From Synanceia verrucosa (lineage: Eukaryota > Chordata > Actinopteri > Perciformes > Synanceiidae): a stretch of DNA of 64,000 nucleotides. The notes under the pieces are model-generated. The model was not told the origin of the DNA and searched no databases. It was given only the letters and a program-made list of their open reading frames with translations. The stretch is from positions 6,252,601-6,316,600 of the forward strand of contig CM056570.1 in NCBI GenBank assembly GCA_029721515.1, given 5' to 3'. Shown here one piece after another: positions 32,053 to 45,350 of this stretch. Each line of letters opens with the position of its first letter. Within the stretch, counting starts at the first letter, position 1. The position numbers and the translations under genes were made by a program.

Positions 32053-32540
32053 TACCTTTTTAAAGGATGATGTGCTGAGTGAAAGGTACGACCAGGTGTC
32101 AAAGCATCGATCACGTCAAACTGTCAATCACACACTGCCTGGTCAATCAAATCCATTTTACTGGATTGTGTTTTACTTTTGAGAGACACGTCTGCTAACG
32201 TAGCGCACGGATCTTAATGCTGATTTTGTAATCTCTATAATTTCTGAATTATACGGTAAACATTGCCATGGTTACATCACATCATATATCACTTCCTGTA
32301 TAATCAGATGAGACGTATATCAAACGCATCATACTACATGTGTTTAACAATACACAGATAATCACTGTAGATGCTGCACTGCGATAGGATACATGTTAAC
32401 TGACACATAGGTCCATAGTCCACAGATTAACCCTTTTTATCATCACAGTGATCACATTTTTTCCAGTTTTCTATTGAATGTTCACTCCTGTCCGTCCGTC
32501 AGTGCACTCTGGATATCAATAAACATACCTGGATGACAAC

Positions 32541-33639
32541 ATCTCGTCCGCTGATGCTTCTTTTATAGATTCATTTTTCAAGGAGGCGGGAGTGTGTTGT
32601 GTTTGTTCGGAGGCTACAACCCGTTATCAGCAGGACCGATGATACTCCTGGAAAGCCGCTGTCACTCCTGCTGAGTGTCACTGTGACGATAATACAAGCC
32701 AACACACACACACAGCATGGTAAATCCCAAGCACACACTTATACGTGTACATATTGTATGTCTTAAAAATGGCTTTACTATTTGAAAATCTGACCAAAGT
32801 AGTATCTAAGAAGATCATATCAAGGGTTTTCTACTGAGCAGCACAATTGTATTTCCTAAAGAAATCAACTTTAATTTTCAGAAATTGTTTGACTTGTCTC
32901 GACCTCACTGCAGTTTTAAAAAGGTTTCTGTGATGCTTATTTTAGAGGGACTCCGGCTTTTGAAACATTTAGAAATCAGATTATTTTGTTGAAATTGATT
33001 CAATAACCTTTTCACATCTGAATATTTTCACATTTTGGGCTTCCTTAAACTGAACACCAACTCATGCCTCAGTTACACACACACATATGTCAGGCGAGTT
33101 GTTAGCAGTGTATCCCCTTGTGTCAGCCTCGCTGCCACAGGGTCATGAGTCTGGGATGATTAGTGCTCGTCATAAGACCTGCCTCTCATTACACACACAC
33201 TCAGGGCGAGAGGTTCACTCGAGCTCAGAGAAGAAACCTGTCAATCTTACTCAGCGTAGATGTGAGATGAGCCTTGAACGTGTTCACCATAGACGCAGAA
33301 TCCCTCCAAGCACAGCTTATGCTGCTGTACATGACGGAGTGATATGGAGTCTGTTGCACTTAATACATAATACTACACTTGATACAGTTTTTTTTTTGAG
33401 AGAACGTATAGTCCTGCAAGCCCACAACGCCAAAGAGTGAATGTGTTGATTTTGACGCACTTTGAAACCTACATTTAACACTGTATTCTGTAATGTACTG
33501 TAATGTCATGTACTTTTTATTTGGTTTCTCTCTTTCATATTTTGTCACATTTGAATTTGAATTTTAAAAAAAATACCTGTAAAATTTTGCAAATACAATT
33601 TGAGAATTCTTTTCCAGATATTCTGAGGCCAGTTACATT
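32541..33639. other. intergenic, nothing recognised
   Basis: Unique sequence downstream of rps6kc1 with a short CA run near 32704-32713. No exon, RNA gene or mobile element recognised. Confidence 0.4.
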
Positions 33640-34030
33640 GCTCTAGCTCCTTCCTACATGAAGTTATGGTTAAAAAAAAAAACACATATTTGACCTTGGT
33701 GACCTTGACCTTTTACTGATCTTGACCAAACTGAATCAGTGACTTCTGGATTCCTATATTAGTTTATATACCAAATTAGGTGACGATTGGCTGAATATTG
33801 TACACCCTGGAGCGTTCAGAAATATGCAAAATCTCCTATACATTACTATGGTGTGACCTTTCATTTGACCTTCAATCGGATCCGATCACCACCAAAAATT
33901 GATTAGTTTTAAGTTAGGCAACTTCTGACCGATCCTGAAAATTTCGTCCAAATCCGTCCATAACTTTTTGAGTTATTTTGCAAACCAACAAACAAACCCT
34001 GATGAAAACATAACCTCCTTGGCAGAGGTA
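33640..34030. mobile_element. teleost retroelement tail ('cataacctccttggcagagg' type)
   Basis: The words 'tgaccttgaccttttactga', 'aatccgtccataactttttg' followed by 'agttattttgc', an 'aaccaacaaacaaa' stretch and the ending 'cctccttggcagaggtaa' define a common fish retroelement 3' region. I do not assign the family. Confidence 0.65.
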
Positions 34031-34221
34031 AATATATACGTGTCTGTTTATATGTGAGTGTGTGTGGGGGGGTGTACAAAGCCATGGGGAAGGATCCGTC
34101 TGGTCAGAGGCAAGATTAAGAGGACGCGCCAAGGACTCCTGTGATGCAATACAGAGCCCTGAAAGCGTCACCCAGGCCTGCAGGCTGAATTGACCCCTGA
34201 ACCCCTCCTGCAACTTCCTGG

Positions 34222-34312
34222 ACCTCTCTCTCTCTCTCTCTCTCTCTCTCGCTCTCTATCTATCTCTCTATCTCTCAGTGTGCCCCCCCCCCCACACACA
34301 CACACACAGAGC
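34222..34312. repeat. (CT)n, (CTAT)n, poly-C and (CA)n low-complexity block
   Basis: A CT tract at 34225-34250 grades into CTAT units, a C run and a short CA tract. A separate (AC) tract lies at about 34470-34494. Confidence 0.9.
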
Positions 34313-34792
34313 CTTCGCACCCATCTCTTTCACACTGAGGCACCAGTGAGCGGGCAGCAGCCAAATGGCCTGCCCTCTGCTTCATATTGCTGTTGGTCAG
34401 GTTTTGTTTTTGTCTTTGACGGTTTGACTTTCGTTCACAAAGCCCAGGAGGACTCCCATAGCCTAGGGATGGACACACACACACACACACACACTTGCAC
34501 GAAGCTGAAGAGTTCTGCTCTGAGACCCCAGGCGTCTTCTCCAGCTTCTGTCAGAGCCATGATGTCATTATGAAGAGACACAATGCCTCTTCATTATCCC
34601 ACATACACACAACACACACAAGCTACAAGTCCAACGGCATAAAGCAAAAGGAACAGGTGAACAGCACTGTGAAGCAGGTAAAGGTATAAAAAGATGTTTT
34701 TAATGAACTGTCAGTTGATTATTGATGTACGGCTTTTATTTCTTTTTGAAATTAGCTGTATGTTATTAGAAGTATTTGTCTTGACATATATA

Positions 34793-34814
34793 TAGATAGA
34801 TAGATAGATAGATA
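34793..34814. repeat. (TAGA)n tetranucleotide microsatellite
   Basis: About five to six TAGA units after a TATATA stretch. Confidence 0.9.
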
Positions 34815-35164
34815 CAGACACAAAAAAATACATTTAGTTCATTCTCTGCCCACTGCATCTGCTTTATGTGGTGGCAAACAGGTATCCAGGGTCCTTCTGA
34901 TCACAACCAAACAATACGGTAAAACAAAGAAGCAATAAACAAAACCTAACCACCAGCTGCAGCACAATCATCAGAATATATCTTAAAATCTACTGATGTG
35001 TGTCTGATATATCCAATTATGCAAAAACAGACACAAATATTCCCACTCACTAATTTTCCTCTACTACTTACAGTGACACAAATTAGGCAACACAAACATT
35101 ACATTTAGTCTCATATACAGCATATCTTCATAAATGTCGTCCACTCCAGATAAAAAAATAAAAG

Positions 35165-35335
35165 CTCTAATTAAATCTCCTCTTGGTCTGCCTTTAATTA
35201 ACTGCTGTAATACTACTTGTCACTGCCCTCATGCCTTGGGCTGTCTCGCACCTTAATCTGATCAGATAGTATAAAGCAGCTCTGCCTCTTACCTCAGCTC
35301 CTCTGCAGCGGTGATGAGGTTACTGTGAGAGACGT
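35165..35335. promoter_or_regulatory. candidate conserved non-coding element
   Basis: Repeat-free block containing CCTTTAATTAACTGCTG, TAATACTACTTGTCACTG and CTTAATCTGATCAG: several homeodomain cores plus CAGCTG/CACTTG-like E-box fragments at even composition. It is the first such block beyond rps6kc1. Status as an enhancer is inferred from appearance and position only. Confidence 0.28.
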
Positions 35336-35892
35336 CTCATGTGCAGGCACAGAATCAGTTTCAGTAAATATCAGTGTCTGGAAACACTTTACCTAAAATT
35401 AACCACAAAATGACCCTAAGTGTTTAGAGATCTTACAGACAGGTCAGTGACCCTGATGGTGTGCTGGTGCACCACACTCATCCTATGTTTGCGGAGGACC
35501 TTTATTATCCACATGGCTTCATACTGTGATGCTGTGCCTTCCTGCTGCGAGACACTACAACAGTTCCACTGAGAGGTTGTATGAAGTCACCCGAAACATT
35601 TTGTGGTTAACATACATGACCTTTGACCCTTGAATAAGTGTAAAGTCCTGTCTGTCACTTTATGAAAATAAATGAAAATTTATTATCTTTAGTTGTTTAT
35701 TAGTCTGTGTTGGTTTTCCCGAAACTGCTGTATGTACTGTATTGATCTGTATTGATCAGTTTCACTATTTTTCATAATAAGCAACAGTGAGATCATATAT
35801 TTTAAAGAACACCATGCTATACATACAAAAAATTACACCTGTAGGTTACATCTGATAAAAAAAAAAAGATTGTAAAACGTGATAATGAAATA

Positions 35893-36419
35893 CTACGCCG
35901 CCGCTTTTATTTGTCGTAACTTTTTTCAGCGCTGTGATGACGCGGTAAAGCGTCAACCAATCATATGTTTTGTTAGTGCCTGCTCAGTTCCTGTGCCGTT
36001 AGCTAGCTAGCCTGAGATTAATACACAGCTACGTTAGCTACATGGATCATAAAACGAGTTTAATAAGCGTTTAAGCAACACTATAGCTGCGAAATATCAG
36101 CTGGCCATGCTGGACGTTTTGTTAACTTTGTTAAAAGTAGTATAAATGACCCAAATTAAACACAACTACAAAGTTATGTGAATAACAGGTATATTGTGGG
36201 TCTAGCTAGCTAGCATGCTAAAATGTTCTTGGTGGATTATTCAGGGTATTTATGCGCTAACTGAAGAGCTGAAACCTTTTAGTAGGACCAGAGGTGCACG
36301 AATGGACTGGTTGTACTGGGACAGAAGCTAAAAGTGGACTGGTTACAGAGAAATGGAACCTGGAGCAAATTAAGGAGGATTTCAAGGTGCTCAAGACTCA
36401 AAAGATGTCCTTCACACAT
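35893..36419 (+). promoter_or_regulatory. orphan promoter-like segment with a possible first exon
   Basis: GC-rich 'acgccgccgc' and 'gatgacgcgg' (half CRE) precede a CCAAT box at 35957-35961 and TTAGCTAGCTAGC runs like those beside rps6kc1 exon 1. About 450 bp later an ATG (36405) opens ATG TCC TTC ACA CAT and meets GTGAGT (GT at 36420). This is the layout of a teleost promoter, 5' leader and first exon, but no later exon is recognisable. It could start a non-coding RNA, be a dead promoter, or be coincidence. Confidence 0.3.
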
Positions 36420-38160
36420 GTGAGTACATCCAACTCATTTCTATAGTTTCAAATGTTTGCTAGGTGGTATTTTTTGGTATATTTTTGTAATTGTTTGAGT
36501 TGTTGTGCTTGTTTCTGTAGGCCATAGTGAAAAAGGTGGTTGTATATTTGTATTTATGTTTACAATAATAATCAATTATATGCTCAGGTTGCAAACTGCC
36601 GTCTATAGAAAAGTAATATATTTTTAATTTGGACACAACAGCTCTGTGATGTATTGATTTATTTTGTATCCCAGCTGTGTTCTTTACTTTAATAGGTCCA
36701 TTGTCATCATATACTATTTTTTTGTTGTTGTTTACTCTCCATCCCCGTTTGTCTTTTAAAAATGTAATGCAGTCATGTAAAAGTAATGTTACTACTTTTT
36801 ACCATGTTAAAATTTTCAGTAATCTAACTTAGAACCATTACAACTATTTTCACTGATCTCTTACCTGCCTTTCTTTGATTATGATGGGAGCACTGTGATT
36901 TCCATATTTTATATGGACAAATAAATAAAACCTTGATAGAGATTAAAGAACTACGACAGAACACTACAAAAAGCTTTGAGACTTCTTGGAACCTTTGCAA
37001 TATACGCACTGTATATAATGTGGATGGATGTTGTACAAGATCGTCATTGTGACATCAGGTTTTTATTCACACATATATTCTGTGTTTTTAGTTCTAATTG
37101 TGATTTAGTGTTTGGATATCTAGAACTTAAGCTCTCGTTTTACTTTTTTTGAACATTTTTGAACAACTGTGGTGCTGATTTGAATGACACTAGCTCAACT
37201 CTGTGTGTGCATTTTGACACTCTGGTTAAGGAGAACCATGTCAAGGGAAGGAGAGAGAGAGAATAGCATGTTGAGCATTAATGCCTGCTAACCCTGAGAG
37301 ATGTCTCAACTCCCCTCAAGTCACATTACACAAGGTGCCTTACTGCGTAAATCATCCTCCGTATACCTAGATTTGAAGTGCCGGTTATTTTCCTCGCTCT
37401 GAGCGTTGTTCTACCTCACCTTCCCCGCCACATTGGATTTAAGGGTCTTTTATATAATCCACATGCCTGCGTGTGAGTCATGATATGAGAGGCTCAGATG
37501 GTAAAGGAGTCCCACCCGGTGCCCAAAAGACGTGTCACTAGTAATACCTCCCCTGCAGACCTGAGGTGTCTCCTTTCATTGTGCTGTGGGCCTCTGTGAT
37601 CTGTGTGGAAGGGCAGTGCACCAGGGCCCAGGCATGCCGTTAGCGGCTCACTAACATAGCATTAGCTCCACGGTCATCTCAGTGGGCCTGCGCTGTCTCA
37701 ACTGTTTCCTCACGCTCGACTACACACACCTTCTGTGGCTCCACACCGCTTGTTAGTAGCAGACCCCCTCTGTCAGAAGACCACCCTCCCCTCTCCCCTC
37801 ACCCCTGAACGTGTCTCCTTCAAGGCCTTAATTCTCCCTCCCCTCTCACTCTCTGCAGGCTTGAGGGGCTCCTGTTAGTGCCACACACAGATGCAGAAAC
37901 ATCTCACAGTCGCAGCTCAGGGGCGTTTGACAATCCCAAGAGAGATAAGGGAAATGAACGGCGAGAGTGCCATCAGATCATTTCCTTCTCTCCTTGTGTT
38001 CAGGGTTGAAGGGTTGCCGTGGGCGACCTGGAGGGGAATGTGATCCTTGTTAAGGAGACGTTCCTGGGAATGCAGCTTGAACGCCGCGCTGGGAGCTAGA
38101 ATCTACCCGCTAATCTGTCTGTTCCTCCGAGGCGTAAGTCTTGTCCTGGCGATGAGACGT
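36420..38160. other. intergenic; enhancer-like blocks in 37.2-38.1 kb
   Basis: No gene recognised. The AT-rich first part gives way near 37200 to unique blocks of even composition, notably 37590-37700 (CCGTTAGCGGCTCACTAACA and CATTAGCTCCACGG). The change in texture suggests constraint but proves nothing. Confidence 0.3.

Positions 38161-38202
<42 letters not shown>
38161..38202. repeat. (CA)n microsatellite
   Basis: About 20 CA units. A (GT)11 tract lies at about 38676-38699 and another short GT tract at 38827-38842. Confidence 0.95.
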
Positions 38203-38204
<2 letters not shown>

Positions 38205-38969
38205 CCTTTACAGTTACCGTCCCAGCCAGACGACACTCACCCTCAGGGGAGAGAGCAAAGGAAGAGGTTCAAGAGAAGAAAGCAGCAGCAAATTAGGGAG
38301 GAAGATGACATCTCCCACATCCTGACAGGGGGCATTAGATTGAAATGAGGGGTGTCAGTGAGGTGGTGAGCAGATGAGATTAGGGAAGGGCCAGGTGGAA
38401 GGGTAACTGTGGCGACAGAGGTGAAGAAGCTTAGTTAGCTGGTCTGAGTGAAATCATGGTGTTTAAGGTAGTTGAGGGGGGACTTTGTGAAGTGGGGGTG
38501 AAAGGGTGGGGTTAGTGAGGGCGTAGAGCAGTGTTCTTGAGGGAGTATGAAGGATCCTTGGAGTCCTGGCACCTTATGGCATGGCCTGCAGTCAAACAGA
38601 TGCTGCAGGCCTTGCCAGCCTTGAGCAGGGCACAGATGAAGCAAAGGAGGGACGTGCCTCGTCTTACCGAGCAGGGTGTGTGTGTGTGTGTGTGTGTGTA
38701 CACCTGTCTCTCAAAGACAAGAGAGCGTGAGTTGTTTGTTGAAGTTATGCTAATGCTCAGTTGATTACAGTGCATTCAATGGACAGTCGGCCGTTAACAG
38801 GAAGCAGTATGCCTTGCAAGTTCTGGTTGTGTGTGTGTGTGTGTTGTGTGAACTGGCCCACATTTTGGGTTAATGATCCTTCATTCATCTTTGTCATGTG
38901 TTAAATATTTTCTCTTTCGGGAGGATAAGGCAACAGCAAGTAAACAACAGAGGAATATAAGTGTCCTCA

Positions 38970-39473
38970 CAGGGATGCACCCATCTACTTTTTCCACTTT
39001 GGATACCGATATCAGAGGTTTGGTATCATCCAATACCGATAAAGAAAAACAGGGCTAGATTACCCAACAAACTACAGTAGGTCTCATTGTGTGGAAAAGA
39101 CTTTTCAGACCTGACATAAAAATTAGTGGAGTAATTGTGTTAAAGCAGCAATGTGTGCGACAGTAACTCTACTTGGACAAACTGCCCTAAAAAGATCATG
39201 GCAACACATTTCAGACAGTTTGTCCAAGCAGAGTTACTGTCGCGCATGCCGTCACGTTGACTCAGATTAATCGCATTAACAAGCTAATTTTGACAGTATA
39301 TAACGAAACTTTTCTTGCTCTATTTTGAAAACCAATGTGAGCCCCCGAGCGGTGCATCGCTATGACGTCACAGCATAGAATTACACTGAATGGATCTGGC
39401 CCATCACCGATACCCAGTCTAGAATTTCATCCAACATGGGTACCGATACCAATATCGGATTGGTGCAACCCTA
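38970..39473. mobile_element. non-autonomous hAT-like element carrying a long hairpin
   Basis: Left end CAGGGATGCACC and right end GGTGCAACCCTA are inverted, and both subterminal regions carry ACCGATA/TATCGG words. No open frame of note. An 8-bp target duplication was not evident. A strong internal inverted repeat is listed separately. Confidence 0.65.
39154..39246. ncRNA. candidate MITE-derived hairpin (miRNA-precursor-like)
   Basis: Arms 39154-39184 and 39216-39246 are 31 nt each, inverted, with only two differences (one a T/G wobble). They are joined by a 31-nt loop. Core of the arm: CAGTAACTCTACTTGG and ACAAACTG. Size and loop suit a DROSHA/DICER substrate; MITE-derived miRNAs are known in other lineages. 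Expression is unknown, so ncRNA status is a hypothesis. Confidence 0.3.
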
Positions 39474-41688
39474 CTTACAAGACATGAGGAGAACGAATCA
39501 AACTAAAAACCTTCATGTGTGCTGTTGCTGATTATTAATTGTTTCATTTCACTTCAGCCATTTGGCTTGAGACTACATTTTGAGGTATTAATAGAGAATA
39601 TTTATGATATATGTCACGTAAAAACAGGAAAAATCACTTGAAAATCTGAGCACTCGATGACCATCGGTGTTAGCAGAGGATAGGTTTCATCACATCGAAC
39701 ATTCCTCCTCTTTTTCTGTCCCTGTCTCTCTCCATAAATCACGCCTGCATGTTTAAGGATGGCTGGAGAATGTATGTGTGTGTGTATGAATGTATGTTTT
39801 GGAAAACTACTGACTCTAGTGGGTGGAAGCATGTGCAAGTGGAAGAAGAGCAGCACCAACTCTCCCTCCTCGCTGTCTATTCTCTCTCCTCCATCTCTAT
39901 TTTTTCAAGTGTAAGTGATAATATCCTCCCTTTTTCTACCTCTCACTGGCTTGAGTGATTTGCTAAGGTGGTGTGTTCGTGTGTGTGTGTATGTGTTACT
40001 GAACGTGTGTGTGTGTGTGTGTGTGCGTCTCACATTAGCCTTTTTCCATTAAAGCAATTTCGCCACCCATTGTATTCCTGAAGAGGACCTGGGAAGTCAC
40101 TAATGGTGCCTTGCGTCCACACTTGCGCGCTCGCACACACACGCCCGCCACAACGTGCACACAGCAGAGCATCTCTCAGCGCGCGCTATCATCACCTGTC
40201 GCCTGATTGCTGTAAAACACACACATTAGCATAGAATGAGACACATTATCACTCCTGATTATGGGATGCTAAGAGGTTTCACAGAAAAAAAGACCTCGCA
40301 CCTTTTCTCCACAATGCCTGCTGCTAGTGAGATAAATGCATGTTGTCCAACATCTCTGACGCTACCGACACAGCCCGAAGACTCAGCCTGATGCATTTAA
40401 TGGCCTCTTGTTGTCCATGTTCATAACTGCTCAGATTTGTCATGTCAATACAATTTTTTTTTTAAAATTCAGACGGCGCTGTGATCTGGCTGCCACCGTC
40501 AAAACGTGTACTTTGTGTGTTTCCTGCGGTTTTGAAAGTGGAGTGAAAAGCGTCCGGCTGGCGGTGGTTTCAATAGGTTGTTGCTTATTTTAGTGGGATC
40601 AAATCTAAGTAGGAATGGAGCAGAGAGACACAAACACTCACCACATCCGCTAGGAGAGAGGTGACAGCGCATGGTTAGCAGGTGGCCTTCCCTTCCCTGT
40701 CTTGATGAGTACAGGAAGTGTCAGCTGTGTACAACGGAGGCAGAGAACACTTGTTTGAGTCAAAGGTCATCCCTCTCTTCTCTTTGCACTGTTTTCGTAA
40801 GTCTGGGGTCCCTGATGAGGTCTCGCCCCTTTTTAAAAAGGCCTCAATCATTTCAGGGGCGGCAGAGGAACAAGAGGAAACGAGGAAAATGTTGCCATTG
40901 ATGAGTTTTTACTATTTTCTTTTGCCTCTCTGGGCTTTTTCACCAACTTCCTGGAAACGGAGGAAGGTCATGTCTGGATCCCTATATAGCCTGGCAGGGT
41001 CACAAGGTGATGGGTGGAAGAGACTTCAGGCTAAGATGGGAATCCCCCTGTGTTTGGGGTCGAGCTTTAAGCGTTAACAAAAGCTTTATAGTCTCTGGAG
41101 AGAGTCCATTTTCTGGTGTGACATCAAACTTTCAACAAAAGACTACAAGCAAACAAACAAACTATAAGCTTAAAATATTTTTAGAAAGTATGTATTTTCT
41201 GCAAAGACTACTCTCATATGTCACCAGCAGCTGTTAAGCAAAAGATTGGAAACAATCCTGTCAGCATGTAGAAAGACTAATTAACAAATTGAATTCTGTT
41301 TGTTTAATCCCAACAAAGACAGACTGTGTTTATGGTGTTATGTGGTGTTATCTGTTTTCCTGTGCCACCAGTCTTTTTGCTAACTGCCCGCCGGCTTCAT
41401 ATTTAACAAAGAGGAAACTGGAGCACTAACATTTTTCTCATCAAAAATCAAAAATCTCAAAATTATCCTTTAACGTTGACTAAAGGCTTTATGTTTGCTA
41501 CATAAATCCATCTATTTGGCAAGGAACCAGTAAAGTACCAGAAAGATTTTTTTAGATCTGTACAATTTGAAAAAAGAAATTGCCGGGACGGACAGAGGAC
41601 AGACAATTTTAAAAACAGACAAGGTGAAAGAGTGCGAGTTCAGATTTCCTTGGCATTTAGTAGCTTCGTTTGCCCACCTGTCACCCAG

Positions 41689-41741
<53 letters not shown>

Positions 41742-42692
41742 CTGTGATAATGACATAATTGTCCCGGAGCACACAGCCATGCAAATAGGGAAGATGGCTT
41801 GTGTTGCCATCCGTAGGTCTCTGCCATCTATCTCCATTATTCTAATGCACTGCTGCTGATGACCTGCTCTCACACAATTAACAGTCAGCTAGAGAGAGAG
41901 AGAGAGAGAAAGGGAGAGAGAGAGAGAGGGGGAATGTGTGGTATTTGAGAAAAACATTTTTCTGCCCTCATCTTTCTACCCTGATCTCTTGGCCTGATTT
42001 TAAGTGGCTCACCAGCTGTAACGTACGTTAACGTTTCCTCTCTTGTTTTGTTTGACTTTTGTCATCTCTTCCTCCATTCCCAGAGGCAGAGTTAGAGCTA
42101 GCTGAACTTTTAAAATGAAAGCATTAAAGGTGGAAATATTCCTCACCTCCTCGTCCACACTTTTCATGCCGTTTTCTCCTCTGTGTCTCTTCTCGCTCCC
42201 CTTATTTCCTGTGTTTGTATTTGACATCTTGTGAGAATGGGCTGTTGATTCTGGACTGTTCCTTGGCTCCCCGTCTCATGGTCTTGGCCCAGGTCTGATC
42301 CCTGCGATTGGATTGTGGGGTTGGGGGGGAGGCTTTTGTGGTGGTTGATGGGGCAGAATTAAGCCAAGTGGCACACACTGAGCGCGCTCCATGGCGGGCA
42401 GATGGACGGAAAGTGAAAGAGCTGTGATTTCTCATTGTGTTCCGCCATCTTTTGGGTTGTGTGTGTGATACCCCCAGAGCACATCCTCCATCCAAGAGCT
42501 CTATTCTTCAATCAGTGGCCACCGCTTCCTGGATCCAGAGACACGCCTCTCCAAGATTTCATCTCTGTATCGCACCACAACTGGGCTGCAAGCAGCTTAG
42601 AGACGAATAATGCAAGGCAAGATGTACTGTAGCAGCCCAGGCTTTGTTCAAGGCTCTATCAAGAGTATGAAACACCCACTTTTTAAGAAAAA
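39474..42692. other. intergenic with microsatellites
   Basis: No gene recognised. Contains GT-rich tracts at about 39978-40025, a (CA)n tract at about 41690-41738 and a (GA)n block at about 41890-41929. The block 40040-40330 is unique and enhancer-like (for example 'actcctgattatgggatgct'). The rest is unremarkable. Confidence 0.4.
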
Positions 42693-43100
42693 TCTAGGGT
42701 TGACCCAAATAATCCGAAGCTTCGAAGCTTCGATCGATGGCACGGGATTCAAAATAAAAATAAAATTCGAAGCTTCGGCCTTTTTTTCTCTATGGTTTCA
42801 GTTTCACTCACTAGCTACAGACAAGAGCAAACATGTCCAAGAAGTGATCCGATTATGCCATGTTATTGTTACTGTGTGTGTTATGATCAGGGATTTAATA
42901 TGTAGCCACAAGCTAACAGCAACTTCACTCTGCTGGCACGGACACGCGAGCCCTTTCAGAATAAAAGCACCGTGGCGGCACGGTAACTGGCGGTGTTTAC
43001 TATCGTATTTCCGGTTTGTTTAGTTACACCCCCCACAACCCCCGTCAAAGCTTTGAATATAATTCAGTTGGAGCTCCGAAGCTTCGAATGTCAAAAAAAA
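42693..43100. mobile_element. hAT-like element with GAAGCTTCG-rich ends
   Basis: The left part reads CTAGGGTTGACC followed by CCGAAGCTTCGAAGCTTCG, and the right part ends GAGCTCCGAAGCTTCGAATG. TTCGAAGC repeats at both ends are typical of a fish MITE. The right terminus runs into an A homopolymer and is not clean. Confidence 0.5.
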
Positions 43101-45224
43101 AAAATCACAGAAAACAACAGAACATTCCTGATGCTTCATCCTCAAAAAGTTTTTACCCAAATGCATTCGCAGCCATGCTTATCGTTAAACACTTTTTTTG
43201 GGGGGGGGGGGTAATTCTCAAATATAATGTTATTTAAATGAAATCTCTGGATCAGTGCACTTGCAGTTGTGTCCAGCTGTTGACAATGAGCTCATTCGTA
43301 TGCTCAAGAGATTTGGGAAGTAAACAGATGCCTGAAATGTCTGTTTAAACATATTCTAAAACCGATTAGGGGTTAAATGACTGAGGCGGTAAAAGTTCCC
43401 ACAGATCATATTTAACCTCTTACCTTTGAAGCCGCCCCTCATGTGCCCATCCTGTAAAGCTTAGCCTCAATGAGATTTACGCCACAAGAGTGTGCGGAAT
43501 AGTTATTTGACCCCCTGCCTCTCTGTGCATACATACATGAGTGTGTTTGGGTGAATGTGCCGATTACAGCAGATTACTTACACCCATGTAAAAACAGGAA
43601 TTATTTCCCAATAAGAACTGCTTACGGGGCCTAAAAACGTCAAAGATAATCATTAGGCCAAGGGGAACATTGCTTGCTGCATCACGTAAACACCCGCTCT
43701 CCACCATTACACGTTAAAAAGGAGTAAATATCCCTCTACCGCCTTTCTCCATCCCCTCCACCCCTCCCGTAACTAGCGAATTGAGCTGTCGGCGGCGATG
43801 CTTAACTGCTCCTCTGATCTGGACATTAGCGAGGGGGCTTTGGAGTTTTTATTTTAAGGGGGGAAATCATGCGAAAGGGTCCAGCAAGCCCGGAGTTCCT
43901 GCCAGGAAGTGGTGGACAAAACACGTCTCCTATCCCCTCTGCCTCGGTCTGATTCAGACAGAACCTTTTGTCTCCTGTTCTGAGAGCTGAACGACAACAT
44001 GGAGAGAGGAAGAAAAAGAGAGCATATGAGATAACAGTGGCGTCCTCAGTAAGGGTTGAGTGATCTACTTAGAAGGGCCATGGCAGGCCCGGCCAGCAGA
44101 AGCCAGATAGATGCCTGAGCAGGCTGGCTGAGGACCAGACACCCCTTTAAATCTGTTACTATGGCTAATCTCTAATCTGGAGATTTACTATATCTGTCCC
44201 CCCTCTCCCTGTGTTTCTCTTTTTCTCTCTGTTTCTACTTCTCAACATCTATAAATGGAGCAATCTGTGAGTGTTTCAAAAATGCATTTATCCCCAAAAT
44301 GTGTTATTAAAGACTGTCTAATTCCCTTCCCATCCCTCAGCGACTCCAGCTCCACCCCCTGACCATGCCCAACAACACACACACTTGGTTTTTTTTTTTT
44401 TTTTTTTGCAGATGGTCACATAATGCACAATCAGCCAAACAAGACGGCTGATTTCAGGGTGGTGTGTTGGTCTCCCTCTCTCTTGGAGGGCATCCTTGGT
44501 GGACATTGCTAGCTAGAAGCCATTAGATATTAGCTGTGTGTGCAGTGAGCCAGCAACAGTCACAACCAATCCTGAATCTTCCTTTAACTGGACAGCTTTC
44601 CCGTCCAAAACCTGCAGTGAGGAAGAGCTTTCCTGCCTGAAACAATACAGTTGGATTGCAGAAAGACATGCCGGGTGCTATGCATATATCAGGTGATTAC
44701 CTCACACATCTTGTAACAAATAAAAGCCAGAAAAAGCACTTCTTTACAAAAGATCTTGTCAACACATTTCAGGTCTTTTTAATGGATGTTGGAGTCACGG
44801 GGTTGGTTTTAAAAGATGGGTTTCCTTTGCTGCCAACAAACGCACCTATACCCCCCTCCCAAAGCACTCAACACATGGCAGTCTTGAAACTTGCACAATG
44901 AAGACATGATGTGTCATAATAATTAGAAAGTGGACAAAGGATCGGCTGTTTAACATGGAAATTTATGCAGTCCCCTGTGTTTTCTATGAAGCTACATTCG
45001 AACATTTTCTTTTTTCTTGGTTTCTCTTCCAAGTCGGGATTTGTCCAAGTCATTTTCATTGCCCCTCCGTCTCAGATGAGCGAATGTTCACTGATACTAA
45101 TGTGGCACAGGTCAAGAGAGGAAGGGTCCCACCTAATGTGCATCTTCATCTCTGCTCTCCTCTTCGCCATGGGCCGGAAAAACAATGCTTCCCTCCTCCC
45201 TCATTCCCGCTTTCCCCTATACTT

Positions 45225-45350
45225 AGGCCCTCGCAGCAATTATGACCAATCACAGGGCCTCAATAGGAAGCAACCAGAGCTTGTTTGTGCCTCTGCAGTC
45301 ATTAAGAGGGGGGCGAAGAAAGGAATTAATGACTTAATTGAGGAGGAGAG
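45225..45350. promoter_or_regulatory. candidate conserved non-coding element
   Basis: Contains CAATTATGACCAATCACAGG and, at 45323-45342, GAATTAATGACTTAATTGAG: paired TAAT/ATTA cores in a mirrored array. Repeat-free. Inferred enhancer only. Confidence 0.28.

Larger units (their letters stand above)
31014..32540 (+). other. rps6kc1: rps6kc1 3' UTR with poly(A) signal at 32518-32523
   Basis: Unique, mostly repeat-free sequence runs from the TAG to AATAAA at 32518-32523, which lies before a T-rich tract. The 1.5-kb length is plausible for this gene. It contains two Pumilio-type motifs and two miR-25/92-family seed matches, listed separately. The exact end is inferred. Confidence 0.55.
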
